DNA from: Breviolum minutum Mf 1.05b.01
Taxonomy: Eukaryota > Sar > Dinophyceae > Suessiales > Symbiodiniaceae
DNA length: 64,000 nucleotides
NCBI GenBank assembly: GCA_000507305.1
Contig: DF241637.1
Span: 1 to 64,000 of the forward strand
Direction: 5' to 3'
Shown here: piece by piece, positions 13,487 through 23,900 of the stretch
Position numbering within the stretch: position 1 is the first letter of the stretch
Layout: each line of letters begins with the position of its first letter
The notes under the pieces: generated by a model
Databases searched by the model: none
What the model saw: only the letters and a program-made list of their open reading frames with translations
What the model was told of the DNA's origin: nothing
Program-made: the position numbers and the translations under genes

Positions 13487-13589
13487 CTAGTTGGTGGTTT
13501 CAACCCATTTGAAACATATTCGCCAAATTTGATCATTTCCCCAGATTTTCGGGGTGAAAATTCCAAAAATGTTTGAAACCACCACCTAG
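13487..13589. mobile_element. MITE family A
   Basis: This is a type copy of a roughly 100-bp element with terminal inverted repeats of the form GTTGGTGGTTTCAA ... TTGAAACCACCACCT and a core containing ATCATTTCCCC and a GGGGTGAA box. The string AGATGACTA flanks both ends, suggesting a 9-bp target duplication. Confidence 0.8.
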
Positions 13590-13659
13590 ATGACTAATAC
13601 CACAAATCAATGCAAACTTTCCGTACAACTCCCTTGGTTGTTTTCTAGCTATTATTCGT

Positions 13660-13793
13660 TTTGCCCAGTTCGAGTGGCCGAGAATTGGCGCGCATCCGCA
13701 GATCTGGTGAATCTGCGAGCTGCAAATCTGCGTCTGCCGGAACCTGGTGAGGTCATGGTTGATGACAGGATTCCCAGTTGCGGGAGCAACTAA
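13660..13793 (+). other. GC-richer coding-like patch
   Basis: A plus frame reads VAENWRASADLVNLRAANLR and LPEPGEVMVDDR. A 24-bp stretch repeats the theme GATCTG/AATCTGCG, so low-complexity origin is possible. It is followed by a run of G at 13811-13820. Confidence 0.25.
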
Positions 13794-14826
13794 TGATCCT
13801 TTTAAATTGGGGGGGGGGGGCAGTATAATCCGGATCTAGATAACACACAACCCATCCACTTCTTTTAAAGTCCTTTGGAATTTCCGGATGGCTCTTTTGG
13901 AAGATGCCGTAGAAAACACATGTTCAGGCCTAAAAAGGTAGTATCAGCAAAGGAAAGGACACTAGTTGGTGCACCCAGTTGAAACATATCCGTCAATTTT
14001 CTTCATTTCCCAAAGGAGCACAGTAAAAATTGAAACCACCACTCGATCAACATTCGATCAACAAAGAATCAACGAGTTTCCCGCTTTAGAGTTTTTAACC
14101 AACAAACTATGTCTTCGAATGGATTCAGCATTGGTACACCTGGCCAAACTATGTTGCAATTTTTACTGAATTGCATTTCACTAGTGTGTATAATTCATAT
14201 AATTCCTTATTCTTTCACTGCAATGTTGAAAGTGCATATTTCTAAATACACCTAAAAAGTCTCACATTTTACCAATCCCTTTTTCAAAAACTCAAGGCTT
14301 CATAACGGATTCTCATTGTGTCCATACCTCCTCCCCAATCGTTTATTTGAAAAATCCTTTCTCGCCTCATGAACCTCCTGCACTGCATGCACCGCATCCG
14401 AGACTTGCTGTCTCAAGGCAGGCCTCAAGGAAGGATGCACTTGGATCTACCTTCCCCCCCGGGCCCCAGGATGCTGGCTCGCTCGTCACCACCCAGGAGT
14501 TTTTAGTCGAATCATTTGCCGCTGGGGAGCAAATCCCATGGCATCAGAAATCACATGAAAGTGTACCGACTCAAGGAAAACACCAAAGAAATCCGCGAAG
14601 AAGCGGTTCGGCAACAAAAACCCACCTTTTGTGACCCAAACCACAAAATCCTGATTTGGTTCATGAATCCTTCTGATAGCGTATTATACTGTACTCTCCA
14701 TGTATGTCTATATAATTCGGTAGTGTATAACCCTTTATACTAACGAACCAAACACATTCTTTTGACCATCTACCACTGAAACACTCCGGAATCATCTATC
14801 ATCAAATCTGCTGGAGACACACATAT

Positions 14827-14920
14827 CTAGGTGGTGGTTTCAACCCAATTGAAAAACATTAGTCACCATTGGAATCTTCCCCAAATAGGGATGAACATTA
14901 AAAACAATGAACCTACCACC

Positions 14921-14922
<2 letters not shown>
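14827..14922. mobile_element. MITE family A
   Basis: The left arm is CTAGGTGGTGGTTTC and the right arm is degraded to CCTACCACC. It is followed directly by the (TA)n duplication. Confidence 0.7.
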
Positions 14923-14952
<30 letters not shown>

Positions 14953-15019
14953 GCTAATGACNTACTTCCCCTAAACTAAGGGAAGTAGAACAATTAAAAA
15001 CTAAATAGAACCTACCACC

Positions 15020-15051
<32 letters not shown>

Positions 15052-15060
15052 GCTAATGAC
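14908..15060. repeat. Short tandem duplication around (TA)n
   Basis: The block GAACCTACCACC, a TA run, then ATACATCATGCTAATGAC occurs at 14908-14961 and again at 15008-15059. An N at 14962 sits at the end of copy 1. It may be a real duplication of a MITE-A end or an assembly artefact. Confidence 0.75.
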
Positions 15061-15690
15061 CTTCAGAGAGTTGAGTCAGCACTGCCAGGTCTTTGTGATT
15101 CCTGGACATCAGAAACTTTTGTGATCCAAGGGACCCCTGCTCAGATTGAACAAAAGAGACCTGGCGGGTCACAAACCAAACATCAACACACACCAAACAC
15201 GAATCTGGCGAATTTCAGGAAAACAAACAACCTCAACTTTCCTGAAATGTTGGGGTCATGTTGAGGAAGGATTTCCTTGTTATTCATCACCCATCTTTTT
15301 GGAATGAGGTCCCGTGACAGATTTTTTTCAGCCGAAAACACGGTTGTAAAACATGCCGCAGGATGAAATTTGGATATCGTTTAATTTTCCAAGTTTGGTG
15401 TATTCCCTCCAATTCATGATGCTCAAAAGGAGCTCTTGGATTTGCCTAGTTTCTGGAATCCTTGGAGGTAAGTGAGAGGCATAATCAATCATTGGAAACC
15501 ATGCTGATGTTCAAACAGGCACCACAAATGGTGATGTCTTACCATGGTAGAAAAAAATGTATATTAAAAAAGTGTGCCAATCCAACTGCTGTCATCGTTT
15601 CAGCTAGTGGATGTGTATTGTCGTCATGATTTTCGTACTAGCTTCAAAGGCATCTTGATTCAAAACAACTACCCCAACTGCCAACAGAAT

Positions 15691-15790
15691 CTAGTTGGTG
15701 GTTGAACTACCCATTTGAAAAATATGTGCAAGTCAAATCTTACATTATTTCCCTAAGGATCGGAGTAAACATTGCAAAATGTTTGACGAG
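15691..15790. mobile_element. MITE family A, right end decayed
   Basis: The left arm CTAGTTGGTGGTTGAAC and the core are present; the right arm is barely recognisable. Confidence 0.55.
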
Positions 15791-16227
15791 GGTACAGATT
15801 TGTACTTTAAAAACATGATTCTCCCACNTATATACACCCATTTCTATGAATACATGTTATATATTATATATTGTTATATCATCTTCTTTAAGATCATCAT
15901 CATGGAAATGAACATGGAACGTTTTTGCATGTGAACGGGTCTTGACAAACATGATCACTTTAGGCAAGTAATCTTTGGATACTAGTATAGGAAAGGCACC
16001 CTGCTTCCGTAGTAGTTTCTTCTCTCCCTACGTACCCAACACATGGTTCAGGTACGCAACATTGTGCTTCGAGTAGGCTCCTTCACCACCAACCCGGATG
16101 ATCACTTGGACAATTTATTTTTCGTCTGCGGTGAAACGGAATTATTATACCATACGATCTATACGTATGGTGCATTTCGTTGATTTTGATGGCAACTGTA
16201 AGTAAATATTGCCATACATTGATCCTA

Positions 16228-16331
16228 GTGTTGATGAAAGAAATCCTGCACCACCCAACATGTATGAAACCCTGTAAACAATGGGATATTTACCATATCA
16301 ACTGGTGCAGGATGTCTTCCATCAACAGTAT
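16228..16331. mobile_element. MITE family F
   Basis: GTGTTGATGAAAGAAATCC ... GATGTCTTCCATCAACAGTA with CCTGCACCA boxes on both sides. Confidence 0.8.
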
Positions 16332-16990
16332 GGGTACATTATCTTGAAAAAAATGTTCCAATTGATTTCACCTAGATTTGGAGGCTTCACTTTTTCCAAG
16401 TTGGAAATCAGTTTCATGCCAGGTCAACCTACCCAAACTGCTAAGGTACCAAACCTCCAGAAATACTTTGGTCACCTTCATGAAGCTCTGACAAAAATTA
16501 TGGCTTTCCCAGAACAAAAGGCTGGTGTATGGTATATAGAATATATATATATATACATTTAGCATAAAAATCAACCATTCATGGGTGTATCTTCTAATAT
16601 TCATAATATTCCTTGACCCATAGCATCCGTGGGTTTGGATGGTGGGTAGGTTGGGTAGGTTGTGAGCAGTTTTTTTAATTTTTTTGAGAGGCCTCAGAGC
16701 CGGCTTTTTCCTCAACTTCCTGCGGTTGCTTGGATGGTGGAGGATGGCAGCTTGGAATTCCGTGGGGTACACCTGCTGTTGTTGATGGTTTCAAGTTTCA
16801 AATGGGTGGTGAAACCCTTAAAAATGGTTAGATATGAAGGCTCTCCAAGGGGGAGGATGGGTGTAAATATTGGACAGATTCATGATGATCAATCATGATG
16901 CAATACATTGGGTCTTGTGTGTTCAGTGTCTTCACCCCACGATGCTGGCAATGTGACCACCAGCATTGCACCCGTTGGACATGTTTAGTA

Positions 16991-17090
16991 TATGTGTGTT
17001 TCCAAAAAATAGGGATGCCCCAAAATAATGGAAAACCCTATTCAAATGGATGATTTGGGGGTACCGCCTTTGTCGGAAACACTCATCTAT
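16991..17090. mobile_element. MITE family C
   Basis: Same order as 34459-34565, with a slightly shortened left half. Confidence 0.8.
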
Positions 17091-18124
17091 GTGGAGAATC
17101 CCTACGTATATCCTACGTGTATACTGACTCACTTTGCACGCTTGCATCGTGGGCAGGAGGCATACTCAATCTGTACCCTTGTATGCATAGGAATCCAACC
17201 GACCCAGAGAAAACAAATGATGCATATCTGCATATCTGCATTTCTGTATCATCGCTACTATGTATAAATTGTATAGATGTACAACATATTACAAAATCAT
17301 ATATGCCATCATTTAGTAATCTTGGCACTAAGACTCAGGTCATCTGATCAAAAAAAAGCGGACCAAATGGTAAAAGTCCTGATTCTACACATGCAAACTA
17401 TAACCATCTATTGCTCATCCAAAAATCCTTCAAAAGTCAGAGTTTGCTCTGCCATACTTCCGAAATCACAGAATGTGGTGACGGCAACTGATATGGTTGA
17501 TTTTGTTGGATATCCATAGGTTCCATCCATCACATTCTGATGATTTCTCGGAGATTTCCTGGGAGTTGGAAGCTGGGTGAACAACGATTTTGCATCATAA
17601 CTAGAGCTATCGCATCCAGCCATAGCTTTTTTGCCCTTGGGCTATTCAAAGAAAGATCTATCTGAGCTGAAAAACACCCCGTGAAAATGAACAGCTGGTT
17701 CACCTAAAATTGGAATCCAAAAACTCGAATCTGAACCATCCAGGCTATAGGCTACATGACTTTGGTGAACCAAAATGTGAACATTTTAACCCAGGCTTTT
17801 TGTAAAGGCTACAAGTCAGTGAAGCAACATATGTTCATTTTTGGTCCATCTGAGAATCAGACTCATTTAGATGGGATATCACTGGCAGCTCACCCTTCAC
17901 ATCACTGGTAAGCCTAGAAATATCTAGAAATCACTTTCATGGCTATAGCCAAACTCTTCCTAATCCTTTTCAAAGTCCACACCAAAACAACTACCCTCCT
18001 GTGAACAATCACATATCCCATCCCCAGCCGTGCCCAAACTTGAGTCGATGATTTTCCCAACTTCCCATGGAAAAGATATGTTAGTTTCCTGGAAAATAAC
18101 CAACCAACTCCCATCCATCCATCC

Positions 18125-18291
18125 AACTCTCATCAGCTCCTCGCGTTGTTTTACATCCCTGGCTTCGTGGAGATCTCGATGTGGTTTCGGCGCTCGATAC
18201 TTCCGTTGTGCTCGGCTCTTCAAGTCGAACAATTCGTTCTTGGCAGCCTCGGTTTGAACTCCGGGTTTCCGAAACGAACTCAGCCAAGGCG
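18125..18291 (-). CDS. Candidate coding patch, unassigned
   Basis: A GC-richer patch is open in two minus frames, one reading AAKNELFDLKSRAQRKYRAP and REELMR before a GTTGGA. The frame cannot be decided. Confidence 0.3.
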
Positions 18292-18858
18292 GTGTTCTAT
18301 AGACATGAAGAAACCAGAAATTTAACAACACAGAAAAAAACACTAAAAAACTACCGGAGCGGTGGAGTTTTTTGGAGGTGTGAAGATCTTAGTGTTTCAA
18401 GCTAAATACCTTTCATGTCCCCAGCAAAGATATGCAAAGGTATTGTCAAAGATGGGTTTGGAACTTGGGCTTAAACTGGTGTAAAACCATATCAATAACA
18501 ACATCCTGAATTGTCAATGACAACTTTAACTTCCAAAGAAAAGCACCACTCATCTTCTTCGGCTAAATCTAAGTCGCTGTGTCGGGATACAAAATTCAAC
18601 AACAATCCTTGGTCAACCACGTACCTAGATTTTTTTTGCCTCTTCCTGTTCCTGGTTTTCCAATCCAAAATCATTTGACTTCTGTTATTTTGCAAAAAGT
18701 CTTCCTTGAATGGGAGTTTCCCAAAAGGGATGAAGCGGGAACTCCTGATTCTGACGCTGCCCCAAACGCTTTCTTTCTTTTTTTGAAAAGTTCAGAAAAT
18801 ATCTTCCTCAACTTGGTGCTGAATCCAAATATATGGCAAATGGTAACTTAGTATTATG

Positions 18859-18916
18859 CTAGTTGGTGGTTTCAACCCATTTGTAAAATATCAGTAGAAT
18901 CGAAACCACGACCTAG
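18859..18916. mobile_element. MITE family A, internally deleted
   Basis: Both ends are present but the core is lost, leaving 58 bp. Confidence 0.7.
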
Positions 18917-19733
18917 TCATTAATTGTTGACAGTTTTTTCTTCGTTTACCTACATGTTTATATCTATCATATACTATATACATTTATATCAATCAAGAAT
19001 CAAATGCAAATAAATATACCAATCCCACGGATGGTCTGTTGTTGTCTTGGTATCCATCTTCGTTTTACTTCCACATGCCAAGGGTCCGCCACATAGGCTC
19101 TGCACCATGAAACCATGGGCAAAATAGAAGGGAAGTGATAGTCTGAGGTGGTAGTGCAAGAAGGTCTAGGTTTAGTGCATATATAATATATAATACAATA
19201 CATACAATGTAGTAGTACACATACATAAATAAAACGTATACATTCAACAGAGACACCCTGGAATTGAACGTAGACACGCTAAAAAATGATGGTTTGTAAA
19301 AAAAAAATGAAGAACAGGTATGATGCAGGTATCTCCTTTCAAACATGGCTACTTATGGGGTATCTACAGCCTTCAACTACGTATACGTTGTGATGTCTTT
19401 AGGTTGAGTGATTTGGGTTCAACATCAGCCTCATAAGCCTCAAACATATGACCACATCTTCAAAGGACCTAAGATTGAAGGGAAGTTTTCATGGTGTTCC
19501 TATGTCGTGTTCCTTCATTGTGTTTTATTATTGTTGACTTGGAATCAAACAAAGATGTCAATCTATAGATCCAGTGTAGACTCCAGTGCTCTTGAGCCAT
19601 ATGATCCGGCCAACCCACAAATCCATATGGAAGGGACCATCCAACCACGGCCACATGTTGTTGGAAAGGGGTGATTTAGGAATAAGTAGGAGACTTTTTT
19701 TAAACCAGAATTTTGTTGAGTCCTTACCCATTC

Positions 19734-19815
19734 AATCCATGTATGGTACATTTACCTACATTTACTATAACATCAACTATATAAATGTAGGCAAATACAC
19801 CATCACCAATAGGGA
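19734..19815. mobile_element. MITE family B, short-arm form
   Basis: The arms ATGTATGGTACATTTACC and TGTAGGCAAATACACCAT are diverged but alignable. Confidence 0.65.
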
Positions 19816-20125
19816 TCATGATATTTTTACCAACGGATCCCAACCTAAATATTCATGAACCACCCTTTCTCCAATGTGTGGTGAGTTGTATGTGCCGTGA
19901 TCTGAACTTCGTATTTGTTCTCAACTTCATTACGGCAGGACCAAATCATAGGATTGCCCAGCATAACCAACCCCTACATATCCCATCAAACTAACCAAAG
20001 TTGGTGAAACAACACATGGCACTTGCCCTCCGCCCAGAAATGCATTTCGAAGTTGGAATCACTCATCAATCCTCCTTAGAACAAAAAATAACAAAACACA
20101 CTTTTGAGTTCCAAATTGTTCGTTT

Positions 20126-20207
20126 TCAGAGATGAGGATGGATGAGGGTCTCCATTTTTTTTGCACTTCGGCCTTTGTTGGATTCAAATTTTGAGAGTGC
20201 TGTCTTG
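20126..20207 (-). CDS. Candidate terminal exon, unassigned
   Basis: After tctctctag the frame reads PVELWRNLKTALSKFESNKG and ends MALL-free at TGA 20126. The acceptor is followed by C, not G. It lies downstream of the copia insertion. Confidence 0.28.
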
Positions 20208-20824
20208 AGATTCCGCCACAGCTCCACGGGAGCTAGAGAGAATGTCACCCACGGACCCAAATCAGGTAGAAAAAACCGAGTCAGATGAGAAGAATGGGAA
20301 CGGAAGACAGCAGGGGAGCAAAGGAGCAACAAAAACATGGGTGATAGAAACAACTGACTTCTTGTCTAAAGCTGCCAGAGGTCTTTCTCATCAAGGGAAA
20401 TGCCGGAAAGATTCTAATCGAGCACTGTACTGTGCTGGTCAAATGTGAATACTTCACCAAGCAACCGGTGAATCAAAACAGAACCCAAATTATGACTTCG
20501 CCACACAAATAGGTTAGCGGTTAACATCACTTGTGCCATGATCAAACACCCGAAGAGGTGTGAGATTAGGTCAACCGGTCAACCATCCCATCTCATCATT
20601 GTGGGATTCCTTGTAAAGGTTGAGGGACAAAATCTTGGATCAATTGATCAAGGGCAACATTCAAACCCTGACATGAACCATGAAGCACTGGTTGGTTCAT
20701 TGTTGAGATCCGTATTTCATGGCTGATTATATACAATGATAAGACCGGAATTTACAGCAACCATAGAATCCCCTATATTAAGTATGTTATATACAGCAAA
20801 TATCAGCAAATAACAATAACTTTA

Positions 20825-20954
20825 TGAATGAGTTCAGAAGGCAGAGCAACCCTAAAGCTGCGTGAACACCTTTTGTGCCTAAAGCGGGGCTGCGATTGGT
20901 AAATCCATGCAACCTCAAACACAAACCTTGGTCAAGTGGTGAGAAACTTCATCA
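20825..20954 (-). repeat. 3' LTR of the copia element
   Basis: This is the second identical 130-bp copy, starting 13 bp beyond the pol stop codon. It should provide the transcript end. The outer flank TTTA matches the flank of the other LTR. Confidence 0.95.
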
Positions 20955-20966
20955 GCACCACAAACT

Positions 20967-23900
20967 TTATGTTGACCAAAGGATTTGGTTGAGGATCTCA
21001 ACGAATTCGTTCTCCTCCGCCTCCTCCTCTAGCAGCTCATTCGTGGCTCTTCTAGATCTTGATCTTGCTGCTTTGCTTCTCTGCCTTCTCATCATCTCCT
21101 CATCCTCCTTGTCTATCTTCAGACAACCTCCTCTGATGAGATGTAGCAGGGCACCATTGGAGGTAGTGACGTCGGCCTTTGTCAGCATGTCCACCGGCAT
21201 TCTCTGGTGCGGTGTCCACCGGATTTGTGATCCGGTCTTCTCCACTACATCAATCACCACGGCCAGTTCCAAGGCATTTCTTCTGTCCTGCCTACTGGTG
21301 GGACAATTCTTGTACACTGCGTCGTACAGGGATTTTGCGTCCGTCACGGACCCCTGTTCTTGCCTTCCTCTCAAAGTCCACTTGTCTGGAACCATGGCGA
21401 TGAAGGGCTGAAGCGACCTTGACCAACTCCTCACCTCCACATCGTGAAACATCAGATCCCGGTAAAAGATCTGCATCCATTCGAGCTCCCCCAAGCACTG
21501 GGATAGGGACAAAGTCTCCCCAGACATCGTGCTTGTCACCCGGCGCTTCAGCTTGGAAGAGCGCCAGGATAGGACGCTCACTCTCACCTTCTTGTCGTGA
21601 CTCGGCATGGCATCCGAAGCGAGGATCAGCCATGCTCCCTGCACTGGGTCTTCTATGACCCCATCCTCTCCGTTGCCTCGAACTTCTCCGTCTACTCCTC
21701 CAGCATCGCTCACTCCGATGAACGTCATCTTCTCTGGGTCAAAGGGACGGATACGGAGCTCCTGCTTGCTTGTGCTCCTCAAGTGTCCGATGGCCTTGTT
21801 GAGCGTGATGGAGTCCTGGATGGTTGCCTTGTGAAGTCTGGACGCCAAAATGGCGACGGCTCCTGAAACTTCTGGTCGAGTCTGATGCGCCACCCAGGAC
21901 ACCTTATATAGGACAGACCTGTACTCTTTGAACTCCTCTTCCTCAAGGGGTTCCTCCTTCTTTCCTCTTCTTCCTCTGGGGATCTGAAGAGGATGGATCT
22001 TCTCCACGATGTACTTCTCCTGATCGAACCTGATCTCACCGTCGCACATCTTCACATGTCTGCCAATGAAGTCTGCTTCTCCAACCTCCCACTTGCCGAA
22101 CTGAAACTTCGACTGCAACTTCTCCTTGATCCAGTCTTCAGTCTCCTTGTCAGCGGACGCTATGCAAAAGTCATCCACCTCGATGAGAATCATTGACTTC
22201 AGCTTGCCCTCCTCGTGCAAGACGAAGACACAGGGGTCCAAGAGGCTCTTGCAGTATCCGAGCCGTTGGAGGTAGTTGCGCACCGTCTCGTACCAGCGGA
22301 TGGGAGCGTCGTCCAAGCCGTAGACCGGTGCGATGAGCTCGATCAGGTCTTCAGGATCCAGTGGTGTGCCGTCACAAGGTGTGACGAAGAGCCTGCCTTG
22401 CGGTCTCTTCAACGGGTTAGATTGAGCGAAAGCAGCCTTCACATCTGCGAAAAGCAAAAGCATACTTCCATTGGCTATGGTCTGGCACACCATGTGGAAT
22501 GCCTCTGCTGAAGGCGTGGGGGCGAACGTCTTGAAACTGCCGCCGTCTGGATCGCGATGGCCGTGGACACAAAATCTTGACTTTGGCTTGAACTGGTGCA
22601 GCCCTGGCATGGGCTTCTTTCTCCTCACTACTCTGGCCGTCATGATCCTGTCCTTGTAGATTCTTCGAAGATCAGCGGCATCCTTGCCGCTCCAAACCTT
22701 CACAGCCTTGAACTCGTTCTCCAGAGACTTCCATTCGGCCAGGTCTGATTCTTGAAATCTCTTCACCTCCTCAGGGGACATCTGCGACCAGGTGATCTCT
22801 CCGTTCCTCGGAGCCTCGGTCACTGCCCAGTTCCCAGAAGTGGAGGTGATGGCTGCCCAGAACACCTCCCCTTCTTCCTCTTCTAGGCCCTCCTTAAAGC
22901 CGCTCATCATCCTCCTTCTACAAGCCTGCTTGTAGCTTCCTCTCTCCTCGGTTCTGTTCTCCTCACAGGGTGTCTCCAAGCATCCTCGGGGGGGCGGACC
23001 TTCTCTCTCCACATCGACTGCTCCATGCCGCTGCTGTTGCATCTGATGGAGCAGCTCCTGATACTGTCTGGACTCCACCACTTGCATCCCGAGCTCCTCC
23101 ATCTCGTTGGCTGGTCTGAGCTGGTCCACGTTGCATTTCCACAGGCGAGATCTCACCGCAACGTAGACTGTGTGCCCTGTTTGAAGGATAACCAATCCTG
23201 GGCCCACCCATCTGCTCCTCACCGTTGCCGTCTTGGAAGTCCTCCAGATCATCACCCACTGACCCGCCGCCCAACTTCGGTGTCGGTGTAGAGGAGGCTT
23301 GGAGGCTTCCCTCACCTTTTCTCTACAGGTGTTCTCCATGGCAAGCTTCCTGGCCTTCTCCCGAATTCGATGCGATCTGCGAAACTCGGCAGTGGCTGTG
23401 TCACCCTCCGTGGCGTCACAAAGCACCTCGTCCCAGCCCGGAGTGCATTGTCCTGCATCTGACAAGAGCTCAGCCGGCAATCTGGGGTTCTTTCCATAGA
23501 CCAGTTGAGCCGGGGAATATCCCCCCCTGCTGAACCACCCATTCTTACAGGACACCAGCTCTATCACAAGGGCCTCCAGGTCGTTGATGCACTGGACAAT
23601 AGTTCCAGCAGCCGAAACTTCCATCTCCATGCGGTCCTTGACCCACAATCCGTGACGCTCCACACGCCCATTTTGCCATGGGCTCTCCTGATCCGTGACG
23701 TTCTGGAGCACCCCATACTGTTCCAGTCCTCGCTCGAACCTTCCTCGAAACTCCATTCCGCCGTCCGAGATGACGACGTCAGGGGTCCCATGAGGGCGGA
23801 CCCAATACCTCAAGAAGTGCAACCACGTCTCCTCTGCTGTTGGATTCCCACCACTTGGCTCTGCATGTTCACCTTCTATTGGCCTCACCATTGCCACCAC

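Larger units (their letters stand above)
15061..20125. other. No gene that can be named
   Basis: MITE copies plus unconfirmed open frames at 16368-16772 (both strands) and 18492-18851. An N is at 15828. Confidence 0.4.

Noticed and set aside
16932..16990. Minus frame MSNGCNAGGHIASIVG, resembling the G-C-x-G-G region of papain-like proteases
   Set aside because: The match is too short, with no flanking protease motifs and an adjoining MITE-C copy.
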